NCBI GenBank assembly: GCA_910587765.1
Contig: CAJUNR010000019.1
Location: 1 to 64,000 of the forward strand
Source of the DNA: an uncultured Lachnospiraceae bacterium
GTDB taxonomy: Bacteria > Bacillota > Clostridia > Lachnospirales > Lachnospiraceae
Direction of reading: 5' to 3'
DNA: 64,000 bases
Shown here piece by piece: positions 1 to 6,861 of the stretch. The position numbers were made by a program, and so were the translations under genes. The first letter of the stretch is position 1; each line of letters begins with the position of its first letter. Under the pieces are notes generated by a model, which was not told the origin of the DNA, made no database searches, and worked only from the letters and a program-made list of their open reading frames with translations.

Positions 1-110
1 ATGGAATGTATGACATAGATGATATTACAAAATCAGATTGTATTAAATTGTTACTCATGTTAAATCAGCTAACAGACATTTATACAAAAATAAAAAAGGG
101 AGAACTATAA
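1..110 (+). CDS. 3' end of an upstream gene (partial)
   Basis: The frame ending with TAA at 108-110 is open back to the window edge and reads as a plausible C-terminus (about 35 residues ending in KKGEL). Its last codons contain the GGGAGAA ribosome site of the next gene, whose ATG follows the stop directly, so the two are probably co-transcribed. The product cannot be named from this fragment. Confidence 0.5.
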   Translation, partial: GMYDIDDITKSDCIKLLLMLNQLTDIYTKIKKGEL

Positions 111-932
111 ATGGATAAAAAAGAGAAATATATTCAAGAAAATATACAAGAAATAATTTTAAATCTTATAAGTAAAGTCTGGAGTGATTATTGTGCTGAG
201 TTGAAAAAAGAGCCGCTTTCTATTGTGAATTTTTCTATTACTGATAATATTAGTGAGGAATATAAGAAAATACGACCAGACCATGCCAAGAAGTTTCCAG
301 AGCAAGTAGAGAATATCGACAATGAGCATAATGCATTGACCATTCCACCAAAAGAATCAGATGGGCATTTTTCGATTTTAATTGATACTAAATATTTTGC
401 GGAATCGCTTGAAAAGGATAATAATTGGGCTGGAACAGTAGCTCATGAATTGACACATGTGTATGATTTTATAGAATATGCTAATTTGATAGATTGCCAT
501 GATTATGATGTTATTTTAGATTTGGGTAAACATTGGATGTTTAACATATGGACAGAATTTCATGCCAAAGCAATAGGGTATTATTATGTGAGAAAATACA
601 CATTTAAAGACATCTATGATACATCAATAATAGAACATATAATGCAAAGCGAGCTTCCTATGCACTCGCAGGAAATGTTTGAATCATATCATGCTACAAA
701 TAATGCATATACACAAATGTACGCTGTGGCTCATTTTTTGGGAAGATTATTTATATGGGAAAAACTATTCCCAAAGTATTTTACAGATGCTATGATTCAA
801 GAATTACTTGGTACAAATAGATGGATGTTAGAAACATATATATTTCTAAAAAATCATATGAAACTAGATGAAGCCTATAGAGATTTTGAAGAATTAAAAG
901 ATATATTGAGACAAAATTTCCAAGGATTTTAA
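111..932 (+). CDS. Putative zinc metallopeptidase-like protein (HExxH)
   Basis: A 273-residue protein with an HELTH zinc signature at residues 112-116 inside a hydrophobic helix (AGTVAHELTHVYDF). A downstream glutamate (WTEFHA, E149) could be the third metal ligand, as in gluzincin-type peptidases. There is no signal peptide or membrane segment, so it is probably cytoplasmic. The N-terminal 80 residues are charged and helical. The gene follows the upstream partial frame without a gap and is followed by a 31-codon ORF whose ribosome site and first codons resemble its own. I do not recognise the family. The zinc-peptidase call rests on HExxH plus the spaced glutamate; an inactive, structural role is also possible. 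Its setting in an accessory element suggests an element-borne function such as processing of a repressor or toxin, but that is inference. Confidence 0.5.
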   Translation: MDKKEKYIQENIQEIILNLISKVWSDYCAELKKEPLSIVNFSITDNISEEYKKIRPDHAKKFPEQVENIDNEHNALTIPPKESDGHFSILIDTKYFAESLEKDNNWAGTVAHELTHVYDFIEYANLIDCHDYDVILDLGKHWMFNIWTEFHAKAIGYYYVRKYTFKDIYDTSIIEHIMQSELPMHSQEMFESYHATNNAYTQMYAVAHFLGRLFIWEKLFPKYFTDAMIQELLGTNRWMLETYIFLKNHMKLDEAYRDFEELKDILRQNFQGF

Positions 933-949
933 TAAAAGGAGAACTGTAA

Positions 950-1045
950 ATGGACATAAGAGAGAAATGCTTTGAAGAAAAGAAATCCATTTTGGGGTGG
1001 GAGTCTCCATTAGATTTTGACGAGGATACTGATGATGTGGCATAG
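950..1045 (+). CDS. 31-residue acidic peptide
   Basis: A short ORF, MDIREKCFEEKKSILGWESP followed by an acidic tail, preceded by AAAAGGAGAACTGTAA. The leader plus first codons resemble those of the gene at 111 (GGAGAACTATAA then ATGGATAAAAAAGAGAAA), as if the 5' end of that gene had been duplicated. It lies between the peptidase-like gene and a strong terminator. It could be a real small protein or a remnant of a longer paralogue. Confidence 0.4.
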   Translation: MDIREKCFEEKKSILGWESPLDFDEDTDDVA

Positions 1046-1055
1046 AAAATAAACA

Positions 1056-1092
1056 AACAGGCTCTTGGGGAGTAGATCCCTGGGAGCCTGTT
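1056..1092. terminator. Bidirectional hairpin terminator
   Basis: A perfect 9-bp stem AACAGGCTC (1056-1064) / GAGCCTGTT (1084-1092) with T-rich sequence on the right and A-rich sequence on the left. It sits between convergent genes ending at 1045 (+) and 1096 (-), so it can serve both. Confidence 0.8.
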
Positions 1093-1095
1093 TTA

Positions 1096-2088
1096 TTATT
1101 TGATTTTCAGCTTTTTCTTCACAGCAAGCCATGTTCTATAGGCATCTATGGAGCAGGTGAGGGAGTATTTTTGAAGCAAATCATCAATTTTCAGGTCAGC
1201 TATGTCACAAAGTAATGAATTTTGTTTCCAGAAGTCCTTGTTTAAGTCTTTATCTGAAGCCAATGCACCAATACTGCCCTCCGTAAATATGGGGGTGGCA
1301 TCCGCATAAAACTCTTGTAGGTCAAACGAAAGAGGGCGTTTTTTGGGTTTGTTTATCAGTTCAGGATAGAGCTTACAGTATTCAGGAAAAAAAGGATGTT
1401 GCTCAAATTCATCAAAATAGCGATACAAGGTTCCTCTAGTTGTATTGCCTTCATCTACAACCGCCGCAATTACCATTTTACTTTGTTGTATTTGATAGTA
1501 ATAGTAAATAAATCCCTTGTCGGTAGTTTCTATTGGTTCTTCCTTTACAGAAGTATACATATTTTCAAGGAACGCCACCAATCTATCAAACTCCGCCACA
1601 GAAAAAGCTGTCTGTATTGTGAGTGCCTTAATATCAGCATCAGAGACAGATTCTAATTTGGGATTAAGAAGCGTGTCGGTAGTGTTGTCTAAGAAAACAG
1701 GTTTCGTATCAGTATACTTCTTTAACATACATAGTCTTTTGATGAATTTTTCTACAGAGTGATCCGCAAGTGTATTGATGTCTCTTATTACTACTTCAAA
1801 AACAGTATTCTTAAAACTTGCCATGCTCCGACACATTGCTTCAAACAGTGTATCTTCTGTATTATCATCAATGTTTGTTTTATGAAGATTCCGCCATAAG
1901 ATGATAAAGTATCGGCTCCTAGCAGATGCCAAAGGTGGAGTTATCCCCTCTTTTTCATAATAGGCTCTTAGTTCCTCTTGATATTCTTCTATGACTAATC
2001 TTGTCTTTTCCTGTAAGGAAAGCTCTGGATGTGCCTGAAAATCGGCATTTACAAGGTAATATCTAGGGTAAGTATCTAGGAAATACAT
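1096..2088 (-). CDS. Unknown 330-residue cytoplasmic protein
   Basis: A minus-strand gene with ribosome site AAAGGAGAA eight bases before its ATG. The protein is rich in aromatic and charged residues, lacks signal peptide or membrane segments, and ends in a lysine-rich tail. Near residue 220 the stretch TTRGTLYRYFDEF could be a helix-turn-helix, but this is weak. It is transcribed away from a promoter region that carries two matching dyad motifs and drives the gene set at 2345-3806, so it could be the regulator of that set. No family was recognised. Confidence 0.6.
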   Translation of the reverse strand: MYFLDTYPRYYLVNADFQAHPELSLQEKTRLVIEEYQEELRAYYEKEGITPPLASARSRYFIILWRNLHKTNIDDNTEDTLFEAMCRSMASFKNTVFEVVIRDINTLADHSVEKFIKRLCMLKKYTDTKPVFLDNTTDTLLNPKLESVSDADIKALTIQTAFSVAEFDRLVAFLENMYTSVKEEPIETTDKGFIYYYYQIQQSKMVIAAVVDEGNTTRGTLYRYFDEFEQHPFFPEYCKLYPELINKPKKRPLSFDLQEFYADATPIFTEGSIGALASDKDLNKDFWKQNSLLCDIADLKIDDLLQKYSLTCSIDAYRTWLAVKKKLKIK

Positions 2089-2128
2089 AGGCGTTCTCCT
2101 TTCATGAAGCTAGTATAACACACAAAAT

Positions 2129-2233
2129 ATTCTTATTCAACAAAAAAATTAGAACAAAACGCTTGACACAATAGCACATATGTGTTATTGTAGGTTTATC
2201 GAAAAAATTCTTATTTTCGCAGAAAATTAGAAC
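2129..2233. promoter_or_regulatory. Promoter with nested operators
   Basis: A sigma-A-type promoter TTGACA (2163-2168), 17-bp spacer, TATTGT (2186-2191) points right. The spacer and its edges form a 22-bp near-palindrome (CAATAGCACATATGTGTTATTG, 2168-2191 region). It is flanked by two copies of ATTCTTATT-N8-AAATTAGAAC, at 2129-2155 and 2207-2233; each copy is itself an inverted repeat (TTCTTATT/AATTAGAA). This suggests two different DNA-binding proteins acting on one promoter. Confidence 0.6.
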
Positions 2234-2344
2234 GAATAGATAGCGTCAAGTGACCTATGAAAGAACAGAGCCAGAGAAAAGGGCTCAGATGAATGAACCT
2301 TGAAAACTTCATATATTTATTAAGAAAAAAGGAGGACACGAAAA

Positions 2345-2866
2345 ATGACAGTTAAAGAATTTAAAGAATTGTTTAAAGAGAAAATGGCATATCCAGTAGA
2401 AAATGGGAAACAGAATCAATATGTAGCATTAAATTGGCTTTTGTACAATATATCAGACGAAGAAGCAATTTTGGGGAAACATCGTTTTGCATGCGTGAAG
2501 ATTAGAGAACAGCTTATAAGCAGGAAGCTCATGACAGTGAGAAGTGAATTTGCATTTATTGAAAGAGGATCAAAAATGCCAGCGGCTTTCACTGTAGGCG
2601 TCCAGTCAATCGTTAATTCATTAGATGCGGATCAGATGATGTATACAAATTGTACAAATTATACCTTTAGGAAATCTTCAAGAGAGGATCTGGCGATGAT
2701 ATATTCCGTTATGAAATTTAAAGCGGAAAATCCCCACATCAATAATCTGTTGAGCTTTGATTATAGGTTTGAGAATATGACTCGTCAAGAGATGATTCAG
2801 TACAAACGAGGTTTAATGGATAGCTCACCGCTTGAAGAAGCCGAAGAACTAGCAATAGCCATTTAA
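2345..2866 (+). CDS. Unknown protein, paralogue of the next gene
   Basis: 173 residues, start set by AAAAAAGGAGG ahead of ATG 2345. It shares an architecture with the next gene: an MTVKEFKELF start, then LGKHRFACVKIREQLISRK, an SEFAFIERG strand, a VNSL segment and a C-terminal N-N-LLSF motif, ending with LEEAEELAIAI. No signal peptide, membrane segment or known catalytic motif is visible. Expressed from the operator-rich promoter near 2163. The pair plus the zinc-ribbon protein looks like a small accessory operon of unknown function. Confidence 0.6.
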   Translation: MTVKEFKELFKEKMAYPVENGKQNQYVALNWLLYNISDEEAILGKHRFACVKIREQLISRKLMTVRSEFAFIERGSKMPAAFTVGVQSIVNSLDADQMMYTNCTNYTFRKSSREDLAMIYSVMKFKAENPHINNLLSFDYRFENMTRQEMIQYKRGLMDSSPLEEAEELAIAI

Positions 2867-2900
2867 TTAATATAAAGAAAAGAGAAAGGAGATTATAATT

Positions 2901-3404
2901 ATGACATTAAAAGAATTTGTAGGATTATTTGCCAATAAGATGAAGGAAGTAGAGGATGCACAGGAAGTTCTCAAGGAGTTCGTGTCTTACATTTCTACAC
3001 AGAATATAGTATTAGGTGAGCATAAATTTGCCTGTGTAAAGACGAGGGAAAGGCTCCTGAGTAGAAAATATAAAACAATAAGAACTGAATTGGTTTTCTG
3101 GGAAGAAGAACATATGGAAGATGAAACATTTGTAATCAGCATAGATTCAACTATTAATAATCTAAGAAAGCCTCAGATTAAATATAAGAATCATAGAAAT
3201 ATTTTACTTAGAGAGGGAACAGAAGAAGATGTGATGTATGCGTATATAGTAGCAGAGTTTGAAGAAAAATTCCCTATGTATAATCACCTTTTGAATATGG
3301 CTTTTAGAGCGAGAGATGAAAATGGGAATATAATTGGAGAGAGTCAAGAACTTGGTGAGGTGGTTCCACTTGACGAGATTCAGGAGATGCAGATAGCACT
3401 TTAA
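2901..3404 (+). CDS. Unknown protein, paralogue of the previous gene
   Basis: 167 residues with AGAAAGGAG before ATG 2901. It aligns along its length with the product of 2345-2866: MTLKEFVGLF start, LGEHKFACVKTRERLLSRK, TELVFWEEE, INNL, YNHLLNMAFR and a LDEIQEMQIAL end. Tandem duplication followed by divergence is the simplest explanation. The protein is soluble and acidic at its C-terminus. Function is unknown. Confidence 0.6.
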   Translation: MTLKEFVGLFANKMKEVEDAQEVLKEFVSYISTQNIVLGEHKFACVKTRERLLSRKYKTIRTELVFWEEEHMEDETFVISIDSTINNLRKPQIKYKNHRNILLREGTEEDVMYAYIVAEFEEKFPMYNHLLNMAFRARDENGNIIGESQELGEVVPLDEIQEMQIAL

Positions 3405-3437
3405 TATAAGTAGAATAAGAAAAGGAGGATATTGAAT

Positions 3438-3806
3438 ATGAGTAAAATGATAGGAAAATGGAGAAATACATGGAAGTGTGCGCTGTGCGGAGAGGAACAT
3501 GAAGGATGGGGGAGTAATCCTGCTCCCCTTCTGGACTACAATTCAGCTTTGGTTTGTCCTGAGTGTAATCAGATAGTTGTTGCTTTTCGTATGTTGCTAA
3601 TACGTATGGGAGAAAAAAACTGGTATAAAACGATTGACCGCAGCATGTATGGAAAAATCAAAAAGTATGCTAAGAAGCACAAAGATGCAAGACCATATGT
3701 GGAGTTTTTGGATGAATATTTTAAGAATCCGCTCATTAGCAAGATAACTGATCCAGTGGATTACGGTGACTTGGTAGAAGCAGATGAATTAGATGATATA
3801 GCGTAA
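3438..3806 (+). CDS. Small zinc-ribbon protein of unknown function
   Basis: 122 residues. ATG 3438 is chosen because AGGAGG at 3423-3428 is well spaced for it. CALC near residue 14 and CPEC near residue 41 form a two-knuckle zinc-binding pattern. The middle is basic and helical (KKYAKKHK), and the tail acidic. It follows the two paralogous genes and probably belongs to the same transcript. It could bind nucleic acid or a partner protein through the ribbon; no family was recognised. Confidence 0.55.
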   Translation: MSKMIGKWRNTWKCALCGEEHEGWGSNPAPLLDYNSALVCPECNQIVVAFRMLLIRMGEKNWYKTIDRSMYGKIKKYAKKHKDARPYVEFLDEYFKNPLISKITDPVDYGDLVEADELDDIA

Positions 3807-4002
3807 ATGCTTAAGTTTCGGCAGAATGAGTTGTGTTTCTGTTAATGACTGATTACTCGTTTGAAACATTTAAAAATGATTGTACAGAATTTTTACAATT
3901 CTATACATATAAATGAACACTCTTTTGCTTACGGAGTGGATATGATATACCTATAAAAAAGTAAGCAAAAACCTTTTCTCTTAGTATTTTTTAGTCTGGA
4001 GA

Positions 4003-4034
4003 GGGATTCTGGAGTAACATCTGGAATCCCTTTT
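4003..4034 (+). terminator. Probable terminator hairpin
   Basis: GGGATTC (4003-4009) pairs perfectly with GAATCCC (4024-4030) and is followed by TTTT. It lies downstream of the zinc-ribbon gene and could end that operon, or act as a leader attenuator for what follows. Confidence 0.5.
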
Positions 4035-4122
4035 CGGTGTCAAAGAATAGGTCATAGAAATAAATTCTTTTAAAGAGCATATATGACTCTCTGATGGTGG
4101 CTACTCCCCCAAACCCCAGTGT

Positions 4123-4171
4123 ACTCGTTACTTATGAATACCTAAAAAGCAGGTATTCATAAGTAACGAGT
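4123..4171. repeat. Perfect 21-bp inverted repeat
   Basis: The arm at 4123-4143 (ACTCGTTACTTATGAATACC plus T) is an exact reverse complement of 4151-4171, with a 7-base AAAAAGC loop. No T-run follows. It is too long and perfect for a typical terminator; a protein-binding site or a mobile-element hairpin is possible. Confidence 0.7.
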
Positions 4172-4307
4172 TTAAAGGGTTCTTACCCGACAGACTGCTG
4201 GCAGGCTATAAGCTGTGATATTTATATGGTGATCCCTTGATTTTTCGCTATCCAATTATTCCCATATATGGTATATTAGAGAATGGAGAGAATAGGAAAG
4301 GAGATCG

Positions 4308-4613
4308 ATGAAGCAAATATTAAATTTCAATGAAGAAGGACTCAAAGGATTACATTTCTTTACGGAACACTTAAATTTTCCCATTGTAGCGGCATCTTAT
4401 AGCGATTGGGAGAAACAGCAACTTTCTTATCTGGAACATAATTTCCAGTCAGGAGGATTCACCACAACAAGTCTCTGCCAGTGGTGTATCCACCATCATA
4501 TCCAGTATCGGATAGTATACCCCCTTAGTATCAGTAGCATTTTTAGAAATCCTTACAAGTACATGAAGTATCTACAGCTAAAGCAAATACTTAATAAAGC
4601 GGCAATGCAGTGA
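4308..4613 (+). CDS. Unknown 101-residue protein
   Basis: Start supported by GAAAGGAGATCG before ATG 4308. The protein is soluble, with an LCQWCIHHHIQYRIVYP segment that carries a CxxC and three histidines, which could bind metal, and a basic C-terminus. It is followed by a strong bidirectional terminator. No family was recognised. Confidence 0.5.
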   Translation: MKQILNFNEEGLKGLHFFTEHLNFPIVAASYSDWEKQQLSYLEHNFQSGGFTTTSLCQWCIHHHIQYRIVYPLSISSIFRNPYKYMKYLQLKQILNKAAMQ

Positions 4614-4640
4614 GCATAGCACAATATTCTCTCTAAAAGG

Positions 4641-4676
4641 AAAAAGCTACTGGATATAGGCGTCCAGTAGCTTTTT
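4641..4676. terminator. Bidirectional terminator
   Basis: A perfect 14-bp stem AAAAAGCTACTGGA (4641-4654) / TCCAGTAGCTTTTT (4663-4676) between convergent genes. A- and T-runs are part of the stem, so it works in both directions. Confidence 0.85.
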
Positions 4677-4677
4677 G

Positions 4678-4914
4678 TCAGTTTTTTTCTTTAGCTGGTA
4701 CAAATTCAAGTAAATCTTCAATCCTGCAGTCCAGCGCCGTACAGAGCCTTGCTAAAACGGCGGTATCAAGCCTTGTAGCATCATTGTTGCAGTAATTGTT
4801 AAGCTGTGTTCTTTGCATTTCTGCCCTGTGAGCCAGCTTATTCTTGCTTATTCCTCTTTCCTTGAGCAATTCATCCAGTTTGATTTTAATATACCCATAG
4901 TCATATTCTTCCAT
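4678..4914 (-). CDS. XRE-family regulator (copy A)
   Basis: A 78-residue Cro/CI-type helix-turn-helix protein: KLDELLKERGISKNKLAHRA, then MQRTQLNNYCNN as recognition helix region, then the hydrophobic RLCTALDCRIEDLLEFV end typical of this family. ATG 4914 is chosen over a GTG at 4932 because AAGGAG is well spaced and it matches the start of copy B (MEE-DYGYIKIKLD). It is nearly identical to the gene at 5034-5282 and has a copy of the same 64-bp dyad upstream. It likely represses its own and neighbouring transcription. Confidence 0.85.
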   Translation of the reverse strand: MEEYDYGYIKIKLDELLKERGISKNKLAHRAEMQRTQLNNYCNNDATRLDTAVLARLCTALDCRIEDLLEFVPAKEKN

Positions 4915-4951
4915 AATATCCAACTCCTTCACGCTTTAATACCTTTATAGA

Positions 4952-5015
4952 TATAGTGTAAGAAATGTAATATAGAAATATAAGTTATTAGAAATCTGAT
5001 TAGACTTCTTGCACA
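4952..5015. promoter_or_regulatory. 64-bp operator-like repeat, copy A
   Basis: TATAGTGTAAGAAAT...ATTAGACTTCTTGCACA, 64 bp long, matching copy B at 5344-5407 at most positions. Its ends form a long dyad (GTGTAAGAA / TTCTTGCAC). It lies just upstream of the XRE gene 4678-4914, as copy B lies upstream of the second XRE gene. Confidence 0.65.
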
Positions 5016-5033
5016 ACCATGAGGGGAAGAAGA

Positions 5034-5282
5034 TTATGAAGAACTATTTTTTGTACTTTCTTTCGGCACAAATTCCAATAAATCTTCAATCTTACATCCC
5101 AGAGCCGTACAAAGCCTTGCCAGAACAGCAGTATCAAGCCTTGTAATTTCCCCATTGCAATAATTATTGATTTGAGTTCTTTGCATTTCTGCTCTGTGAG
5201 CCAATTTATTTTTGCTGAGTTTTTTAGCCTTTAGAAGCTGATCCAGTTTGATTTTTATATATCCGTAGTCTTTTTCTTCCAT
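5034..5282 (-). CDS. XRE-family regulator (copy B)
   Basis: 82 residues, MEEKDYGYIKIKLDQLL then ISKNKLAHRA type helices (SKNKLAHRAEMQRTQINNY) and RLCTALGCKIEDLLEFV. The ATG is preceded by AGAGGT. It differs from copy A mainly in a handful of helix-1 and loop residues, so both may bind the same operator. It is divergent from the gene at 5426 with the 64-bp dyad between them, which suggests autoregulation and control of the divergent operon. Confidence 0.85.
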   Translation of the reverse strand: MEEKDYGYIKIKLDQLLKAKKLSKNKLAHRAEMQRTQINNYCNGEITRLDTAVLARLCTALGCKIEDLLEFVPKESTKNSSS

Positions 5283-5343
5283 ATATACCTCTTCTGAATT
5301 GTCGAAAATTGACAGTTATTGTAAATTAAAAATAGTTGACAAT

Positions 5344-5407
5344 TATAGTGTAAGAAATCTAATATATAAATATAAGTTCTTAGAAACTAGATTAGACTTC
5401 TTGCACA
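5344..5407. promoter_or_regulatory. 64-bp operator-like repeat, copy B
   Basis: Second copy of the dyad. Its outer arms GTGTAAGAAATCTAAT and ATTAGACTTCTTGCAC match as an inverted repeat at 14 of 16 positions. It occupies the divergent promoter region between the XRE gene (-) and the 5426 gene (+), ending just before the AAAGGAGGA ribosome site. Confidence 0.65.
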
Positions 5408-5425
5408 CCCAAAGGAGGAGCGGAC

Positions 5426-5758
5426 ATGGAACAACTAATTGATAAGTTACTGGAGATGGGGATGGGGCAATTTATGGATCATAGCCGACAAGACCTTATT
5501 ATGACTGATGAGGTATACCTCAAGGACATAGAAGATGAGGGGGAGCTGGAACAGCGGTATATGAGATTAGATTTGCCAGACAAGAAAAGAATCCTGATAA
5601 ATGATTATATAGCCTGTGTAAAGACCTGCGATAATCGTTATTCAGACATTTCCTATATGGCTGGCATTAAAGATGCTGTGAGAATGTTTGTGTATTTGGG
5701 ATTGCTGAAAGATTATGATTCATCGGAACAGAATGTAGGTGCGAATGGACAGGCTTGA
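5426..5758 (+). CDS. Unknown small protein (DUF6809-like)
   Basis: 110 residues, strong AAAGGAGGAGC ribosome site. The C-terminal YMAGIKDAVRMFVYLGLL resembles the closing helix of DUF6809-type proteins common in Firmicutes mobile elements; this is from memory and tentative. Soluble and acidic. Its end overlaps the start of the next gene, indicating translational coupling. Expression is probably controlled through the upstream 64-bp dyad. Confidence 0.55.
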   Translation: MEQLIDKLLEMGMGQFMDHSRQDLIMTDEVYLKDIEDEGELEQRYMRLDLPDKKRILINDYIACVKTCDNRYSDISYMAGIKDAVRMFVYLGLLKDYDSSEQNVGANGQA

Positions 5759-6098
5759 AAATCTTACAAGAAGGGAAAAAGAGAGACTGGCAGAGTTTGT
5801 CAGAGAAGCAATCTATTTAACTGAGGAAGAAAATGCTGCCATTGAGCATCAGATTCCTATGACGCAAGAACTTTTTGAACAATGTGTGGGGCATTGCGTG
5901 GAGATTGGGGCATATTTTCGGCTGACTTGCCTTCTGAACGAGTTTTCGTATTTCGCAAATGAATATGTAAGGAAGATTGAGGAAGAAGTGGCGGACAGTG
6001 ATATTGAAATCCCTGAATCCACACCAGAGGAATTAGAAGCAAGCTGGCAGAAACTCTGTGCAAGGATAAAGGATGAGTATGGGGAGGATGTGATTTAA
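5745..6098 (+). CDS. Unknown small acidic protein
   Basis: 117 residues from ATG 5745 (a GTG at 5739 is the alternative), overlapping the previous gene by 14 bases. Helical and strongly acidic (EEEVADSDIEIPESTPEELEAS). No recognisable domain. Co-transcribed with 5426-5758 and ended by the hairpin at 6106. Confidence 0.5.
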   Translation: MDRLENLTRREKERLAEFVREAIYLTEEENAAIEHQIPMTQELFEQCVGHCVEIGAYFRLTCLLNEFSYFANEYVRKIEEEVADSDIEIPESTPEELEASWQKLCARIKDEYGEDVI

Positions 6099-6105
6099 AT
6101 GAAAT

Positions 6106-6130
6106 AGGACTGCTTATAACTGGCAGTCCT
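6106..6130. terminator. Hairpin terminator between convergent genes
   Basis: AGGACTGC (6106-6113) pairs perfectly with GCAGTCCT (6123-6130). The right arm touches the stop codon of the minus-strand XRE gene. T-runs are weak, so efficiency is uncertain. Confidence 0.6.
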
Positions 6131-6477
6131 TATCTGCGTTCTTTGAGTGTCTGTTTTACAGTTTGCAGGATTCTTAAAAGAAGTTCCTTTTCTTCAGGAG
6201 AGCATCCAATAAACAGATTTTGTAAGTCTTTATCTAAATGATGCTCTTTGACTGCTGGCAGACTGTCATAAAGCATTTCGTCTATACCGACTTCAAGGAC
6301 TAAGGACAAACGGAGCAGCGTTTCGAGGGAGGGAGAGTGAGTGCCATTCTCAAGATGACTGACAGAAGAAGTCTGTAAATCTATTTTTTCTGCCAATTCC
6401 ATCTGCGATAAATGCTTTTTAAGCCGATATTTTTTTAGTTTTTCACCAAATCTGGCAGCATTAAATAATTTATCCAT
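6130..6477 (-). CDS. XRE-family transcriptional regulator
   Basis: 115 residues. Residues 10-68 form a Cro/CI helix-turn-helix (KLKKYRLKKHLSQMELAEKI, then SSVSHLENGTHSPSLETLLRL), followed by a helical C-terminal extension that may mediate dimerisation. AGGAAGGGGGC precedes the ATG. It is divergent from the small ORF at 6667 and the cyclase cassette, so it is a candidate regulator of that cassette. It is unrelated in detail to the two short XRE paralogues. Confidence 0.85.
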   Translation of the reverse strand: MDKLFNAARFGEKLKKYRLKKHLSQMELAEKIDLQTSSVSHLENGTHSPSLETLLRLSLVLEVGIDEMLYDSLPAVKEHHLDKDLQNLFIGCSPEEKELLLRILQTVKQTLKERR

Positions 6478-6666
6478 AAAATATGCCCCCTTCCTGAAAT
6501 AATTTTTATGTTGTATATTTCATTTTACGGCATAATATGCTAAGATTGAAATGCAGTATCAGGCATTTTATGCTTAAAAATGAATATGAGCAAAAAATAG
6601 ATTTTTTGGAATTTTAAAACCTTATCGTCTGACTTTACGTCTAGGGGCATAAAGGAGGTGATAAGG

Positions 6667-6804
6667 ATGAGTGATGAAGCGATTCGGGAGCTGTTTTGTG
6701 CTTTTGTGGAAGAAGGGAAACTTGATGAGGAAATAGCCGAACAGATGTTGCAGAAGATTTTAGAAATCTTGTTTGGCGAAAAAACAGAATCAGAAGATAG
6801 GTAA
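6667..6804 (+). CDS. 45-residue acidic helical protein
   Basis: A short ORF with an exceptionally strong ribosome site (AAAGGAGGTGATAAGG before ATG). Sequence begins MSDEAIRELFCAFVEEGKLD and continues as an amphipathic acidic helix ending KTESEDR. It sits 57 bp upstream of the cyclase gene, in the same direction, and is likely the first gene of that operon. It could be a small regulator or partner of the cyclase. Confidence 0.6.
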   Translation: MSDEAIRELFCAFVEEGKLDEEIAEQMLQKILEILFGEKTESEDR

Positions 6805-6861
6805 GAATAAGCAGACATAACAACCAGATATGTATGCAAAATTCGAGGTGGTTTTAGGCAT

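Larger units (their letters stand above)
3807..4307. other. Non-coding stretch with hairpins
   Basis: About 500 bp without a convincing gene. It holds a terminator-like hairpin and a long perfect inverted repeat, each listed separately, and otherwise AT-rich sequence with scattered stop codons in all frames. Confidence 0.6.

Noticed and set aside
3807..4307. An insertion sequence or CRISPR array
   Set aside because: There is only one inverted repeat, no repeated spacer pattern and no transposase frame.
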